DNA of 64,000 bases from Verrucomicrobiota bacterium (GCA_027493615.1 JAOSKK010000034.1:1-64000); one strand, 5' to 3'; positions 48,101 to 58,600 are shown, counted from the stretch's first letter. Program-made: numbers and translations. The notes: generated by a model from the letters alone, not told the origin.

Positions 48101-48784
48101 GCCGCGTTTGCCGCGCCCGGCAAGCAGGTGCTGGGGACCGTGCCGGTCGAGGCGGACGGCTCGGCATACTTCGAGGCGCCGGCGCGGACGCCGGTGCTGT
48201 TCCAGGCCCTCAACGCACAGGGGCGCGCCGTCCAAACGATGCGCAGCCTGGTGTACCTGCAGCCCGGTGAGAATCAGAGTTGTGCCGGGTGCCACGAACA
48301 CCGCCTGAAGGCCGTTGCTCCCGGCCCGCCTCCACAGGCCCTCCGGCGTGCGCCCTCCCGGATCAAGCGCGGCCCCGACGGCTCGCTTCCCTTAAGCTAT
48401 CCGCGTTTGGTGCAGCCCGTCCTGGATCGGCACTGCGTCCCCTGCCATGACGGCAAAGAACCCGGGCGCCCCGTGTTGACCGGCGAGCCTGAAGGCCCTT
48501 TCACGAAGTCCTACAACGCCTTGGTCAGCCGCGTCTCCTTCTCGGCCTGGGGCCGTCCCGAGCAGAACTTCGAACCGCTGACCACGCCGTTGCGCTTCGG
48601 CGCCGCCGCCAGCCCGCTGGCTCAAATGCTGGACCAGGGCCACGGCAACGTGAGCCTGACGCCCGAGGACGCCGAGCGGCTGTCCACATGGATGGACGCC
48701 AACGCCCTGTTTTACGGCACGTTCGATGTGGCCGAACAAGTGAAGCAACTGGCCGGACAGGTGATTGATGGCCCGAGCGAGTGA
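45191..48784 (+). CDS. Esterase (alpha/beta hydrolase) fused to PD40/HzsA-like di-haem protein, two frameshifts
   Basis: It starts at GTG 45191 with a membrane or signal segment (WLRLVAATLVLCAVALLRAG). The alpha/beta-hydrolase domain has LICLHGHGSDRW, GMVLIAPDYRAN, nucleophile elbow LLLAGGSMGATSAL (Gly-x-Ser-x-Gly), VVPPDSVVRLARAV and the candidate His in TRGHETEYAAA. A beta-sandwich-like linker leads into a beta-propeller (ELSYDGAKVLFAYCPV, DTDNFSPVILPGGEVLFISTRRGG, THEWDPSLLNDGRVVYTRWDYVDR) like the hydrazine synthase alpha-subunit family, then two haem motifs CAGCH and CVPCH (…YPRLVQPVLDRHCVPCHDG). Frame shifts near 45400 and 45885 are both inside the esterase part, so the fusion point itself is in one open frame. 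Probably periplasmic, electron-transfer-linked hydrolase. Confidence 0.75.
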
Positions 48785-48809
48785 AGTGACCCTGCCGCCT
48801 CGTTCTTGA

Positions 48810-49034
48810 TCACCGTCTCGCAGCGCGGGCGGGGTCGCCGGCCTTCCAGTACACCCGGGCCAACGGGAGGCCGAAGGCGGGATGCTGCTCGCCCTCGGCT
48901 TTCGCGTGCACCAGGCGGCGGGCCTCGATCTTGTCGGCCGTGCCGAGGGACTCCTGTTTGCCAGTCCGGGTGTCCTCGCCGTAGGAGACCCCCCAGCCCC
49001 GGCGGAAAGCGCGGTAACGGTGCCATCCCCACCG
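48810..49034 (-). pseudogene. Remnant of a tyrosine-recombinase N-terminal region
   Basis: One minus-strand frame reads GWHRYRAFRRGWGVSYGEDT, then RTGKQESLGTADKIEARRLV, then HAKAEGEQHPAFGLPLARVYWKAGDP before a stop. The GKRESL-T-DK-EA-LL-AKN—QP–L—A–YL pattern is familiar from the N-terminal part of Verrucomicrobial integrase-like proteins. No catalytic domain follows, so this would be a relic. The rest of the 48785-49266 gap holds nothing recognisable. Confidence 0.4.
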
Positions 49035-49266
49035 ACCCCGACCCGGAACCGATCAGGCACCACCAAGATGGGAGGGACACCGAGGAACAACACCCCATCC
49101 ATCGCTCCTCCGCCGTGTGCCCCACGCGCCCTCTGCAGCGCCGTCGACCTGCGCGGATCCAAGGTGCGGATCAGTGGCCGCGGCAATGGCGAAGGCCAAC
49201 TGCCGGCCGACGAGAGGCACTGCTTTCCGTGCTCCCCCGGCCGGGAGCCTCGACTAACCTCCGGCC

Positions 49267-50307
49267 ATGCGTGCAGATGCCCATCGACCCCGTTCCCGAA
49301 TCGCGTCGTCGCTCACCCGGCAGATCGAAGCGCTCATCGCCGCCGCCGGCGGCGGCCATCACCCCGATCTCGTGGCGGACATCATCGAGACCGCCCTCAA
49401 GGTCGCACGCGATGTCGAACATCGCGGCGACGTCCGCGTTATCCAGACGGCCATCCGCGAACTGCGCTACGCGTTCCGGGTGTTCGCGCGGTATGCCGGC
49501 CACCGCAAGGTCGCCATCTTCGGCTCCGCGCGCCTGCAACCCGACCGTCCGGAGTATCAGCAGGCGGTCGAGTTCGGCCGGCGCATGGCCGCGGCGGGCT
49601 TCATGGTGATCACCGGGGCCGGGCCGGGCATCATGCAGGCCGGGCATGAGGGCGCGGGTCCCGAGCGCAGTTTCGGGGTGAACATCCGCCTCCCCTGGGA
49701 ACAGGCCGCCAACCCCGTCATCGAACGCGACAAGAAGCTCATCACGTTCAAGTACTTCTTCACCCGCAAGCTGACGTTCATCCGCCACTCCGACGCGCTG
49801 GCGCTGTTCCCGGGCGGGTTCGGGACGCTGGACGAAGGTTACGAAGCCCTGACGCTGATGCAGACCGGCAAGAGCCAGCTCATGCCGCTCGTGCTGGTCG
49901 ACCCCCCGGGAGGCCACTTCTGGAAGACCTGGGACCGCCACATCCGCGATCATCTGCTCGGCAACGAACTGATCTCGCCGGAGGACCTGAACCTGTACCA
50001 AATCACGGATGACCCCGCCCAGGCGGCGCGCTGGGTGACGCGGTTCTACCGGAACTACCACTCGAGCCGGTTCGTGGGCGACCAACTGGTCATTCGTCTG
50101 CAGCACCTCCCCTCCCCCACGGCCCTGGCCGCGCTGAACGAGGACTTCGCCGAGATCATCCCCGGCTCGCCCGTGCGCGCCGTGGAACCAACGTCCGAGG
50201 AGCGGGAAGACGACGACTACCTCGATCTTCCCCGCATTGCGTTCGGCTTCGACCGCAAGTCCTACGGTCGCCTCCGGGAGTTCGTGGACCGGCTCAACGG
50301 GCTCTGA
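49267..50307 (+). CDS. LOG-family (TIGR00730-like) Rossmann-fold protein
   Basis: 346 residues, intact. Conserved motifs: VAIFGSARLQPDRPEY (Gly-Ser-Ala-Arg), GFMVITGAGPGIMQAGHEGAG, GVNIRLPWEQAANP, TFKYFFTRKLTFIRHSDALALFPGGFGTLDEGYEALTLMQTGK. The PGGFGTLDE phosphate-binding motif is the signature of lysine-decarboxylase-like/LOG nucleotide 5'-monophosphate phosphoribohydrolases. An additional ~85-residue helical N-terminus and ~80-residue C-terminus make it longer than plain LOG proteins (~190 residues), matching the larger subgroup. Probable activity: release of a base from a nucleoside monophosphate, in the cytoplasm. Confidence 0.88.
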   Translation: MRADAHRPRSRIASSLTRQIEALIAAAGGGHHPDLVADIIETALKVARDVEHRGDVRVIQTAIRELRYAFRVFARYAGHRKVAIFGSARLQPDRPEYQQAVEFGRRMAAAGFMVITGAGPGIMQAGHEGAGPERSFGVNIRLPWEQAANPVIERDKKLITFKYFFTRKLTFIRHSDALALFPGGFGTLDEGYEALTLMQTGKSQLMPLVLVDPPGGHFWKTWDRHIRDHLLGNELISPEDLNLYQITDDPAQAARWVTRFYRNYHSSRFVGDQLVIRLQHLPSPTALAALNEDFAEIIPGSPVRAVEPTSEEREDDDYLDLPRIAFGFDRKSYGRLREFVDRLNGL

Positions 50308-50366
50308 CGGCCATTCCCTTTCGCATCGCTTCGCGTATTTGGCGAGTCACCGCCCCCACGTCCGCG

Positions 50367-50478
50367 TGTGGTGCAGGCGTCCCGCCTGCCCGGAGAGGCG
50401 GAGGGTGGTGCCGCAGATCTCCAACGCCTCCTCACGTCGGCGCCTACGCTCCCAAGGCCTCCTCACGTCGGCGCCTAC
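50367..50478 (+). repeat. Cluster of dispersed repeats (one family 1, two family 3)
   Basis: GTGTGGTGCAGGCGTCCCGC at 50367 (family 1), then CGCCTCCTCACGTCGGCGCC at 50425 and GCCTCCTCACGTCGGCGCCT at 50457 (family 3, direct orientation, 32 bases apart). It lies between the convergent LOG and ogt genes. Confidence 0.85.
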
Positions 50479-50499
50479 AGCCGGCAGGACATCTGAGGG

Positions 50500-50991
50500 T
50501 TAAGCGCCCTTTCGTTCGGCGGCCAGCAGCCGTCGCTTCCACTCCAGACCGCCCGAGAACCCGCCCAGCCCGCCGCCGCTGGCCACGGCCCGATGGCACG
50601 GCGTGAGGACGGGGATGGGGTTGGCACCGCAGGCCTGGCCCACGGCACGCGCGGAGCGGGGTCGGCCGATGGCGCAGGCGATTTCGGCGTAGGACCGCGT
50701 TTCGCCCGCCGGGATCGCGCGGAGTGCCTGCCAGACTTCGCGCTGGAAAGCGGTGCCGGCGGATTCGTCCATCGGGGGAAGCTCGGTGACAGACCGGCCG
50801 TCAAGAGCGCGGATCAGGGCCGTGGCGGTAAGCTTGGCCCAGCGTTTCTGCGCCGGCGGCAGGCGGTCGGCCGGGACGGTCGCCGACTTGGTCTTCCGGG
50901 GAAAACGGAGCCCGGCGAGTCCCTGGGCGCTGAGGACTGCGATGAAGTCGCCCTGCGCCGTGGGCAGGCGAACGTGGGAGGTTTCGTTCAT
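50500..50991 (-). CDS. ogt: Methylated-DNA--protein-cysteine methyltransferase
   Basis: 163 residues, start MNETSHVRLPTAQGDFIAVL. The C-terminal catalytic domain has TAFQREVWQALRAIPAGETRSYAEIACAIGRPRSARAVGQACGANPIPVLTPCHRAVASGGGLGGFSGGLEWKRRLL: the winged helix with the Arg finger, the PCHR active-site Cys and the GGFSGG loop. It transfers alkyl groups from O6-alkylguanine to itself, repairing DNA. It lies seven bases downstream of the membrane protein gene at 50999. Confidence 0.95.
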   Translation of the reverse strand: MNETSHVRLPTAQGDFIAVLSAQGLAGLRFPRKTKSATVPADRLPPAQKRWAKLTATALIRALDGRSVTELPPMDESAGTAFQREVWQALRAIPAGETRSYAEIACAIGRPRSARAVGQACGANPIPVLTPCHRAVASGGGLGGFSGGLEWKRRLLAAERKGA

Positions 50992-50998
50992 GGCGGGT

Positions 50999-51499
50999 TC
51001 AAAGGAAGTTGCGGTACCAGTAGATAAGGCCGTAGAGGATGACGATGAAGGCGGCCAGGAGCATGAGGAAGCGGTTTCGTGCCACGCGCTTTTCGTAGCG
51101 AAGCGGCCGCAACCCCTGGACGTTGCCGGCGGCGAGATAGCGCACCAGGGTCGGGTTGCGGGTCTGCGTGCCGCGGAACTGCCGCCACAACCGCTGCAGC
51201 GGCGCGAAGGGACCGGAAGGCTTGACGCCCAACTCGCCGCCACGCAGGGGTGAGGCCTCCGAGCTGAACGGGTTGGTAACCCGCTGGTGGCTCACGGCTT
51301 CGAAGGCAGGATCGTGGGTCGCGACGCCCGGGACGGGTGCGGCGTGCGGCTGGGCGGTCGAGCGGAGCTTGGGTTGCGCCTGCTCCTGGTTGATCTGCTG
51401 ATGGAGGCTGGAGATCTGGGACTGGAGCTCCTGCAGTCGCGCGTTGAGCCGCCGCTCCTGCTCGCTGAGGGGATCCCGCTTGCGGCCAAACCAGCCCAT
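50999..51499 (-). CDS. Coiled-coil, tail-anchored membrane protein of unknown function
   Basis: 166 residues, intact. N-terminal coiled coil (DPLSEQERRLNARLQELQSQISSLHQQINQEQAQ), a Pro/Ala-rich middle, a basic stretch (RPLRYEKRVARNRFL) and one C-terminal membrane helix (LMLLAAFIVILYGLIYWY). It follows the gene at 51506-52218 with a six-base gap, and that gene has the same layout, so the two may form a complex. No family recognised. Confidence 0.7.
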   Translation of the reverse strand: MGWFGRKRDPLSEQERRLNARLQELQSQISSLHQQINQEQAQPKLRSTAQPHAAPVPGVATHDPAFEAVSHQRVTNPFSSEASPLRGGELGVKPSGPFAPLQRLWRQFRGTQTRNPTLVRYLAAGNVQGLRPLRYEKRVARNRFLMLLAAFIVILYGLIYWYRNFL

Positions 51500-51505
51500 G
51501 ATCCC

Positions 51506-52218
51506 TTACCGCCGCAGGAGCACCGCGGTCAGCATGCCCAGGGCGAGCAGGGCCACCAGTGCCAGCGGCCAGGTGAGTGCCAGACCGACCCTGAACCACT
51601 CGCCCAGGCTCCGCGCACCCAGCAGATGCGTCACGCCCGCCGTTCCCTCCTTCGCGCCGTGGGCGCCGGACGCCTCGAGGTTCTCACCGTTCAGGACCGG
51701 CCACTTCAACCGGGCGGCGCTCCACTCCATGCGGGCGTTCTCGATGGTGGTCAGGGCGCGGGTGAGTTCGGTCTGCCAGGTCTCCGGCGTCCACGCCTCC
51801 TGTCGGATGCCCTGGACGTTGGACAAAGCCTCGCGCAAACCGGCGAGCGTCTTGCCCATCTGCTCGGCCTCCCGGCGCGCTTTGAACTCGGCTTGTTCGA
51901 GCACTTCGACGCCGCGGACGAGCTGCTGCGTGATCTCCGGGCGGCCGGTTTCGAACTCGGCCTGCCGCCGCCGGGACTCCTCGAGGGCGACCCGTTCGCG
52001 TTCGATGGCTTCCTGGCGTCGTTTGAGCTCCGCCAACTGCTGGTGCTTGTCGGTGAGGCGCGCCTCGAGTTCCTCCCGGTTGGGGGCCGACCGCTCGGCA
52101 GGTGCGCCGCCGCGGCCAACGTGGCGGCCAGAGGCACCGCGCCCGCCGCTGCCGGCGCCGATTGGCTGGCCAGGAAGTCGCGATCAATGAACTCGCTGTC
52201 GTCGAGCGGCGCTGACAT
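51506..52218 (-). CDS. Coiled-coil, tail-anchored membrane protein of unknown function, one frameshift
   Basis: Start MSAPLDDSEFIDRDFLASQS. After a shift near 52085 (G-run) a long coiled coil follows (LKRRQEAIERERVALEESRRRQAEFETGRPEITQQLVRGVEVLEQAEFKARREAEQMGKTLAGLREAL). The C-terminus is a membrane helix (VGLALTWPLALVALLALGMLTAVLL) ending RR. No enzymatic motif. Probably a structural or scaffolding partner of the product of the adjacent 50999-51499 gene. Confidence 0.65.
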
Positions 52219-52265
52219 GGCCGGACTGTAACACTGCGCCCCGGGCTGTAAAGCGCCCCGCACCC

Positions 52266-53267
52266 TCAACGCGCCGGCAACTTACCCACCACCAATTGGG
52301 CCCGGGTCCGGACCGTCTCGCCGGCCGGAATCGTGCGCCCAAACAGTGACAGGTAGAGCGAGTAATGCCCCTCGGTCTGCTGCGGCAGTGCGATCGCAAA
52401 ACAATCCGTCGCCGGGGCGCTCAGCACGGCGGAAATCCCCGCCCCTTCCGCCCGCCGCTGGACCATCGCCACGGGACCCGCGAACGGGAAGGGGAACGTC
52501 CACGCCACCGGGTTGGGCTCGAGACGCCAGCGGCCGTCCAGAATCATGGCTCGGGCCGCGTCGTCCCGCGCGTACATCTGCCAGTCCCCGCGATCGGGGG
52601 TGGCCTCGACGAAGTCCGCCTGCTCGCCCACCCGGGCCAGCACCACGGCGTTGGTAAAGGCGCGATCAAAGTAGGAGGCCAGAAACACCTCGAAGGCCGT
52701 CAACGTCTCGCGCGGCTCGACCGTCGTCTCGACCTCGATCGTGCTCGGCTTGGCCAGGCGATACACCGCGCGCAGCGCGAACGGGCGTTGGTCCGCCGCG
52801 GACCACAACACCTCGACCGTTCGCGGGTCGATCAACGTGGCCGTGCTGGGCCAGTCCCAGGCCCCGCCGCCATAGCGCACGCCCTTCGTGAACACGCGGT
52901 AATGCCCCAGCAGACCGTGCCCGGCATCGAGCCGACGTCCCGTGCCCACATGGTAAACCTCGGTCAGTCCCAGCGACTTGCCGTCGGCCCGCAACCGCCC
53001 GCGCATGACGCCGGTGTCGAAGGTGAAGCCCTTCGCCCCATCCTCCTCGAACCGGAGTTCTGACCGGCCGGAAGGTGCCGTCGATGGCGATTCCACTGCG
53101 GCCGGCGCGGTTTGCCGGGCGGACTGAAGCACCGAAGGACCGGGACCTGCCTCCGCCGCTAGCCATCCGTGGGCAACAACGGCAAGAGGCCAGAGCCGGG
53201 CGACCGCACCCCGCCATGCCCGTATCCAAGACGCGCCTGAACGCTTCGAGATGAATGTCTGTGTCAT
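52266..53267 (-). CDS. Exported uncharacterised protein
   Basis: 333 residues, intact. A hydrophobic, Ala-rich N-terminus (LWPLAVVAHGWLAAEAG) suggests export. The rest is predicted beta-rich: GFTFDTGVMRGRLRADGKSLGLTEVYHVGTGRRLD, LLGHYRVFTKGVRYGGGAWDWPSTATLIDPRTVEVLW, IEVETTVEPRETLTAFEVFLASYFDRAF, FPFPFAGPVAMVQRR, CFAIALPQQTEGHYSLYLSLFGRTI. The pattern resembles galactose-mutarotase-like carbohydrate-handling proteins, but no family can be named with confidence. Confidence 0.6.
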   Translation of the reverse strand: MTQTFISKRSGASWIRAWRGAVARLWPLAVVAHGWLAAEAGPGPSVLQSARQTAPAAVESPSTAPSGRSELRFEEDGAKGFTFDTGVMRGRLRADGKSLGLTEVYHVGTGRRLDAGHGLLGHYRVFTKGVRYGGGAWDWPSTATLIDPRTVEVLWSAADQRPFALRAVYRLAKPSTIEVETTVEPRETLTAFEVFLASYFDRAFTNAVVLARVGEQADFVEATPDRGDWQMYARDDAARAMILDGRWRLEPNPVAWTFPFPFAGPVAMVQRRAEGAGISAVLSAPATDCFAIALPQQTEGHYSLYLSLFGRTIPAGETVRTRAQLVVGKLPAR

Positions 53268-53346
53268 GCGCCGGAGCCTCGCACCCGCCGGGATTCCTGT
53301 CAGCTCTCCAAACGCCTTGCGCCGGCCGCGCGGTGGGAAGCTCGCG

Positions 53347-53390
53347 GAGCGTATGGAGTGCGTGCGGTTGACCGCCGCTTTTCGTACGGG
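53347..53390 (+). repeat. Dispersed repeat family 2, degraded copy
   Basis: GAGCGTATGGAGTGCGTGCG…CCGCCGCTTTTCGTACGG aligns to the family-2 arm with several changes. It lies 19 bases before the end of the TamA-like gene. Confidence 0.6.
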
Positions 53391-53408
53391 CGAGGGGTGT
53401 CGGCGGCC

Positions 53409-55672
53409 TCAGAACGGGAACCCGATCGAGAGATGCAGCGTCCCGGACGGGTCCGTGGGCCGGCGGTTCAGGTTATGGCCGTACTCGAGGCGCACCGGGC
53501 CGACGGGGGTGTTCCAGCGCAGGCCGGCCCCGGCCGAGGAGAGGACTTCGTCCACGGGATAGTCCGCCATGTCCTGGGCGTTGCCCACGGTGTCAAGAAA
53601 GGCCACCACCGACCACGAACGCGTCAGGGCCTTCTCAAGCTCGACGTTCCCGATCAATGCGCTTTCCGCCCCAAGCTGGTTGCCATGGGCGTCCACCGGA
53701 GACGCTTCGCCCTGCTGATAACCGCGCACCGAATTGGCGCCGCCCGGGAAGAACCGCTTGTTGAAGGGCACCCCGTCGGCGCTGCCGAACAACTCGGCCG
53801 CCACCCCGTGCCACGCGCCCAGGTGCAAAAACAGGCTGCGCGTCAGCGGCAGATGCAGGCTGCCCCCACCTCGAAGCGTTCGTAGCGCGCCTCGCCGCCC
53901 AGCAACGCATCGGCCATCTCGACGCTCGCGAAGGCGCGGTGCCCGCGCCGCGGTCGCAGCGGGCTCTTCCGCTGTTCGAGCGACCAGTCCAGAATCACGG
54001 CCCCCCACCCGCGTGTCCATCGGGGCCGCAATCGCAGTGTCCCGCTGCTCCCGTTCCGCCCGGAGAAACTCGTAGCTGTAACGCAGCCCCACCTGCTGCC
54101 CCGCGCGCGGAAAGGCCTTCAACAACCCCCGCCGAAGCGGCCAGCTCCCGGCGGTCGAACGTCAGCTCCTCCCGCAGCAGCGCATTCGCTGAGGCAAACG
54201 CGGTCAGGTCCGACGCCAGGAATTCCGGCACCGAGTACGTCAGACGGCCGACGGTGGACTTGAACGATTGCACGCCGTAGAGCCGCGCGCTGTGACCGAT
54301 GCCAAACAGGTTGTACCGGCTGACCTCGAGCCCGCCAAAAGCGAGGTCGTAGCTGCCGTACCCGAGAATCGCCCGGACCTCGGTGTGCCGGCCTTCCTCG
54401 ACCTGGAACCGCACGTTCCGCACGTCGTTCGTCGCTTCCGGATAGCTGACATAAACACTCCGGAAAATGCCCAGGCGCGAAAGCCGCTCACGACCGCGGT
54501 CCGCCTCGATCCGGTTCAAATACGGCCCCGTCATCGGGGTCTTGTCACGCAACAACCCCTCCCGCGTGCGCTGCTGACCCGCATACTCGAGCTGGCCGAG
54601 CCGGATCCGCGGCCCGCGGACGACCGAGGCCAGCAAGTCCACCTCGATCTCCTCACCCACCGCCTGTTCCCGCCGCGTCTCCAGCCGTACGGCGGCATCC
54701 GGATAGCCCGCCATGTATTGGTCGCGGGCCAGCGCTTCAAGCGTGTCCTGTTCCCACTCGACGGTAAACGTCTGTTCCACGGCCTGGCGCGTCACCGTCT
54801 CCGGCACGACGTCCGTCTCCTGGTCGCGAAGTTCCATCGCGAGGTCGCGCACCCGAAACCGCGGGCCCCGGTCCACCTTCACCCGCGCGCGGACCGCCCC
54901 CGTGTCGTCGTCCACCTCAACCCCCAACGACTCCACCACCGCACGGCGGTAGCCTTCCGTCACCCACTGCATCCGCAGACTGTTCAACGAACGCGCATAT
55001 TGATCCGGGCTGTACGGACGCTCGGCGCTGCGCTTGAACAACCCGCCCGGCGCGTAGAAAAAATCCTCCGCCCGCCGCGCCTCCCGCGGTTGCAACCCCT
55101 CGAACTCGAGGCCGGCGAAGTAGTAGCGCCGCCCGCGCACCACCTGGAAATGGACCGCGCGGGATCGTGCCTCGGCCGGCAGGTAGAACTCCTGGCCCCG
55201 CCGACACACCGTGTTGGTCGCTTGACCGTTTTCCAGGACCAGGGCGACCTCCACCTGGGCTTTCAGAAACCCGGCAGCCTCCACCTGACTCAGCAGCAGC
55301 AGGGCGGCGTCTTCCACAAAGCTCGAAGGGTAGACCGGCGGCGGCTCGGCCTCTCCCAGCAGCTTCCGACTGAGCAGCCGGGCGCTACGGTTGCCGATCA
55401 GCCCAGGCCGCTGATGCGCAGCGTTGCCGGACCGACCTCCGCAGCAACCGGCGACGTTCCGGTCCCCTCCCCCTCCCCGAGTCCAACGACTCGGCCCCCG
55501 CCGCGATGCTCAGGGCGCCAACCAGGCCTGTGAAAATCCAACCTGCCACGCAACGGGCCCGGCAGGCTCGCCGTGGGGCAGGCACCCCGCCGGCGCTCGT
55601 CGACCCGGCGAGCAACGGGAACCCACCGGCGGCAGCCCCTGCGCTCGAAAGGTATCGTCGCACGTTGGCCAC
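53409..55672 (-). CDS. Omp85/TamA-like outer-membrane assembly protein, several frameshifts
   Basis: Start at GTG 55672, four bases after the tamB stop. A signal-like helix (GWIFTGLVGALSIAAGA) precedes POTRA-type domains (VHFQVVRGRRYYFAGLEFEGLQ; YAGQQRTREGLLRDKTPMTGPYLNRIEADRGRERLSRLGIFRSVYVSY). The barrel region (GYGSYDLAFGGLEVSRYNLFGIGHSARLYGVQSFKST … SVRGYQQGEASPVDAHGN … GLRWNTPVGPVRLEYGHNLN … TLHLSIGFPF) has the Omp85 VRGYQ substrate motif and a C-terminal Phe. Frame changes near 55480, 54125 and 53870-54000, the last two at C-runs. Works with TamB to insert or thread proteins or lipids at the outer membrane. Confidence 0.82.
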
Positions 55673-55675
55673 GGG

Positions 55676-58600
55676 CTACTTCGCGTAGATCGTCCAGATC
55701 ACGCCGCCGTTGTAGGTGTCAAAGCGGTCCTGCGCCCCGAACAGCGACCACTTGGGCGTCAACCGATACTCGATGCGGTAGGTGAGCTGGCCGCGGTCGG
55801 TCACCTCCTCCCCGCTGCGCAGGGTCAGGCGATCACTCTCCGGATCGCCTGTGAGCTGGCCCAGGAATTCGCGGCCGATGAACATGCCGATGTTCTGCAG
55901 GCGCCCGCGCGTCGAGTAGCTGTAGGTCTGGCTGGGGATGTCCCCCGTGCTGAGCATCAGCAACACCTGCGTCGAGGTCAGCGGCGGCACCGAGCCGAAC
56001 ACGAGATTCGGCGAGTCGGCCGAGCCGGAAACGTCCAGCCGCAGGTCATAGCCGAAGTTGCGTCCGGAAGCCCGGACCTGAAGCCGGGGCCGGTAGGGAT
56101 CCTCGCGCGTCAGACTCACCCGCGCCTGATCCACCTCGAGACCGCCGAACGGGAAGATGATCCGGCCTTCCGGAACCGTGACATCGCCCACCACCATGGG
56201 CTCCCGCAGCGTCCCGGCCAGTTGCAACCCCGTGGACACCCACCCCCGGAACACCGGCGTCACCACGCGCAGGAACCGCTCACCGCCCACCCGCACGTCC
56301 AGCCGCCAATCCGCGAGCGGCGGGTCCGGGACACTGAAGTACGGGGGACGCGTGTCCGGCTGTTCGACGCTGCCGGCCACCAACGAACGCAGGTCGCGGA
56401 GCAGCAGACTGTCGCGCAGCGTGACCTGCCCCGTCACCACGCCCGCCGTCCAGGAATCACCGCTCAGCTTGAGCCGCGCGTCGCCGCGGAGGAAGGTGTC
56501 CGCGCTTCGCACCAGCGCCAGGTTCGTTCCCGCCACGTCCAGTTGGAATCGCGGAGCCGCGTTCGTCGCCCAGCGATACCCGCCGGCCAACGTGACCGGT
56601 CGACCGCCCAACTCAAAGCCGCCGTGATCGAGGGTGAACCCTTCGCCATCCAGCCGCCCGAGCACCTGGATCTGGCGCAACGCGCCCACACTGGGCAGCG
56701 TGCGCGTGGCAGCGTTGGTGATCACCACCGTGCCTTCCACCGCATAGCCTGGTTCCAGCCGCACCCGCAGGTCCAGCTCACCCACCGGCTGCAGAAGCTC
56801 CGGCAACACGCCCCCAACGGCTCCAGTCGCCAGCCCGGCAAGCTCAGCTCCCCCGCAACGCCGCGGCATCGGGCACCTTGAACCGCGGCAAGTCCGCCCA
56901 ACCGCCCAGGTCCAGCGGCGCTTCCACCCAGGCCGTCGCCCGCTGCCCCGCCACCCCGAAATCCACTGCCGCCCGGACCGCCGCGTTCTCACCGAGCACC
57001 ACCTTGACCTCCGGGGTCTCGACCGTGGGCAGTTGCACATTCCCGAACCGGTTCTCGGAGATCAACCGGGCAGCCGCGAATCGCCCCTCCCCGCGCAGAC
57101 GCTTGGCCGTGCCCGACACCGCCAGTGCCAGCGCCGGTTCTTCGACCGTCAGTCCGGTCCAGCTCGTCAGCAATCCCCAGAGCGCCACGTCCTGCGCCGC
57201 ATCGCCGCGCAACTCCAGGGGCGCGTCCTCCGGCCATTCGAACCAGGGAATCTCGCCGCCGGGATGAAGCCGTATCGGCAGCCGCCCCTCCACCCGCGCC
57301 ACCGCTCCCCTCCCCCACGACGCACCTCCGCCACCAGCGCAACCCCGTCGCCCCCGGACGCGAGGCTCGCGGCGACTTCGACCCGCTCCGTCCCTTCAAA
57401 CCGCAGGGCCGCCTTGCCCGCCACGTCCGCCACCAACGGGCCGTTGGTCCATCCGCCCGGGCCTGCACCGACACCGCCTCGAGCCACGTCGGCAACGCCT
57501 CGACCCATTCCGCCACATCCGCCAGCGGCACCCGGCAAGGTCCAGCTCAAACCGACCGCGCCCTGGCCACTCGACCTCTCCCTCCACGCCCAGCTCCGTC
57601 TCCGAACCCCGCAGCCGCAGCGCACTCAACTGCACCCGCCAAGCCGTCGCGTCCGGGCCATCATCCCTTACGGAACTCACGCGGATCTGGGCCGGGCTCT
57701 CCAACCGGGCACGTTCCTGTCCATCCCGATGCCAACTCAGGCCTGTCAGTTCCGCTTTCGCGTCCGTCGCGCCATCGCCACCCCAACCCGCCGAGCCCGT
57801 GAAGCTCAGCGCAACTTCACCGGCCTTCATCGTCGCGGCAAACGCCCCCCGCTCCAGGCCCGTTCCGTCGGCCTGCAGGCGCATCGCGATCGGGTGCAAA
57901 CCAGGCACACGAACCGCCGATGCGAAGAGCGTCATGGCGTGCGTGAGGTTAGTGAAAGCCCCAGCCAGCCGCCCCTCCCCCTCCAACCCTTCGACCGTCA
58001 CCGCACCGGTCCGGGCAAAGGCAGGCAAGCCGGTGCTCGTCCAGCTCAGTTCCCGTACCGCGCCCGTCTCCAGATCGGCGGAACCAGCGGCCTCAAACCG
58101 GAGGCCAGCCCATTCAACGCGGGCCGTCTGCAGGTTCAAGATCCGCCCGTCGAACCGGCCGGTCAGCTCGAAGTGCTCCACCGGTTCCCCAACGCCCTGA
58201 CGTTCTGGCCGTCCAGTCGCCATTCGACCCGCGGCATCGTTCCCGTGCCCGATGTCACGTCGAACTGACCGTTCAGCGACCCCGCGAGCCGTTCGGGAGC
58301 CAGCGGGCTCAAGTCCAGCTCGAGGCCCACCCCAAACGCCGGCCACCCCGGCAGATCCTCATACCGGATCACCACCGGATCGCGTAGGCGGACCGCGAGA
58401 GGATCCCCGCTGACTGCCAACCGCGTCACACGCGCCGTCTCGAGGCCCCCTTCCGCCTCGACCTCAAGTACCGCGTGACCGGATGCCAAGCCGGGCAACC
58501 ACTTGTGCGCCGCCACGAACCGGGCACTCAGGCGTGCCCGCTCGTCGCGCCAGTCCACGGCTAACCCGCCTCCGAGGTGTTCAAGCGCGTCAGGCTTCGC

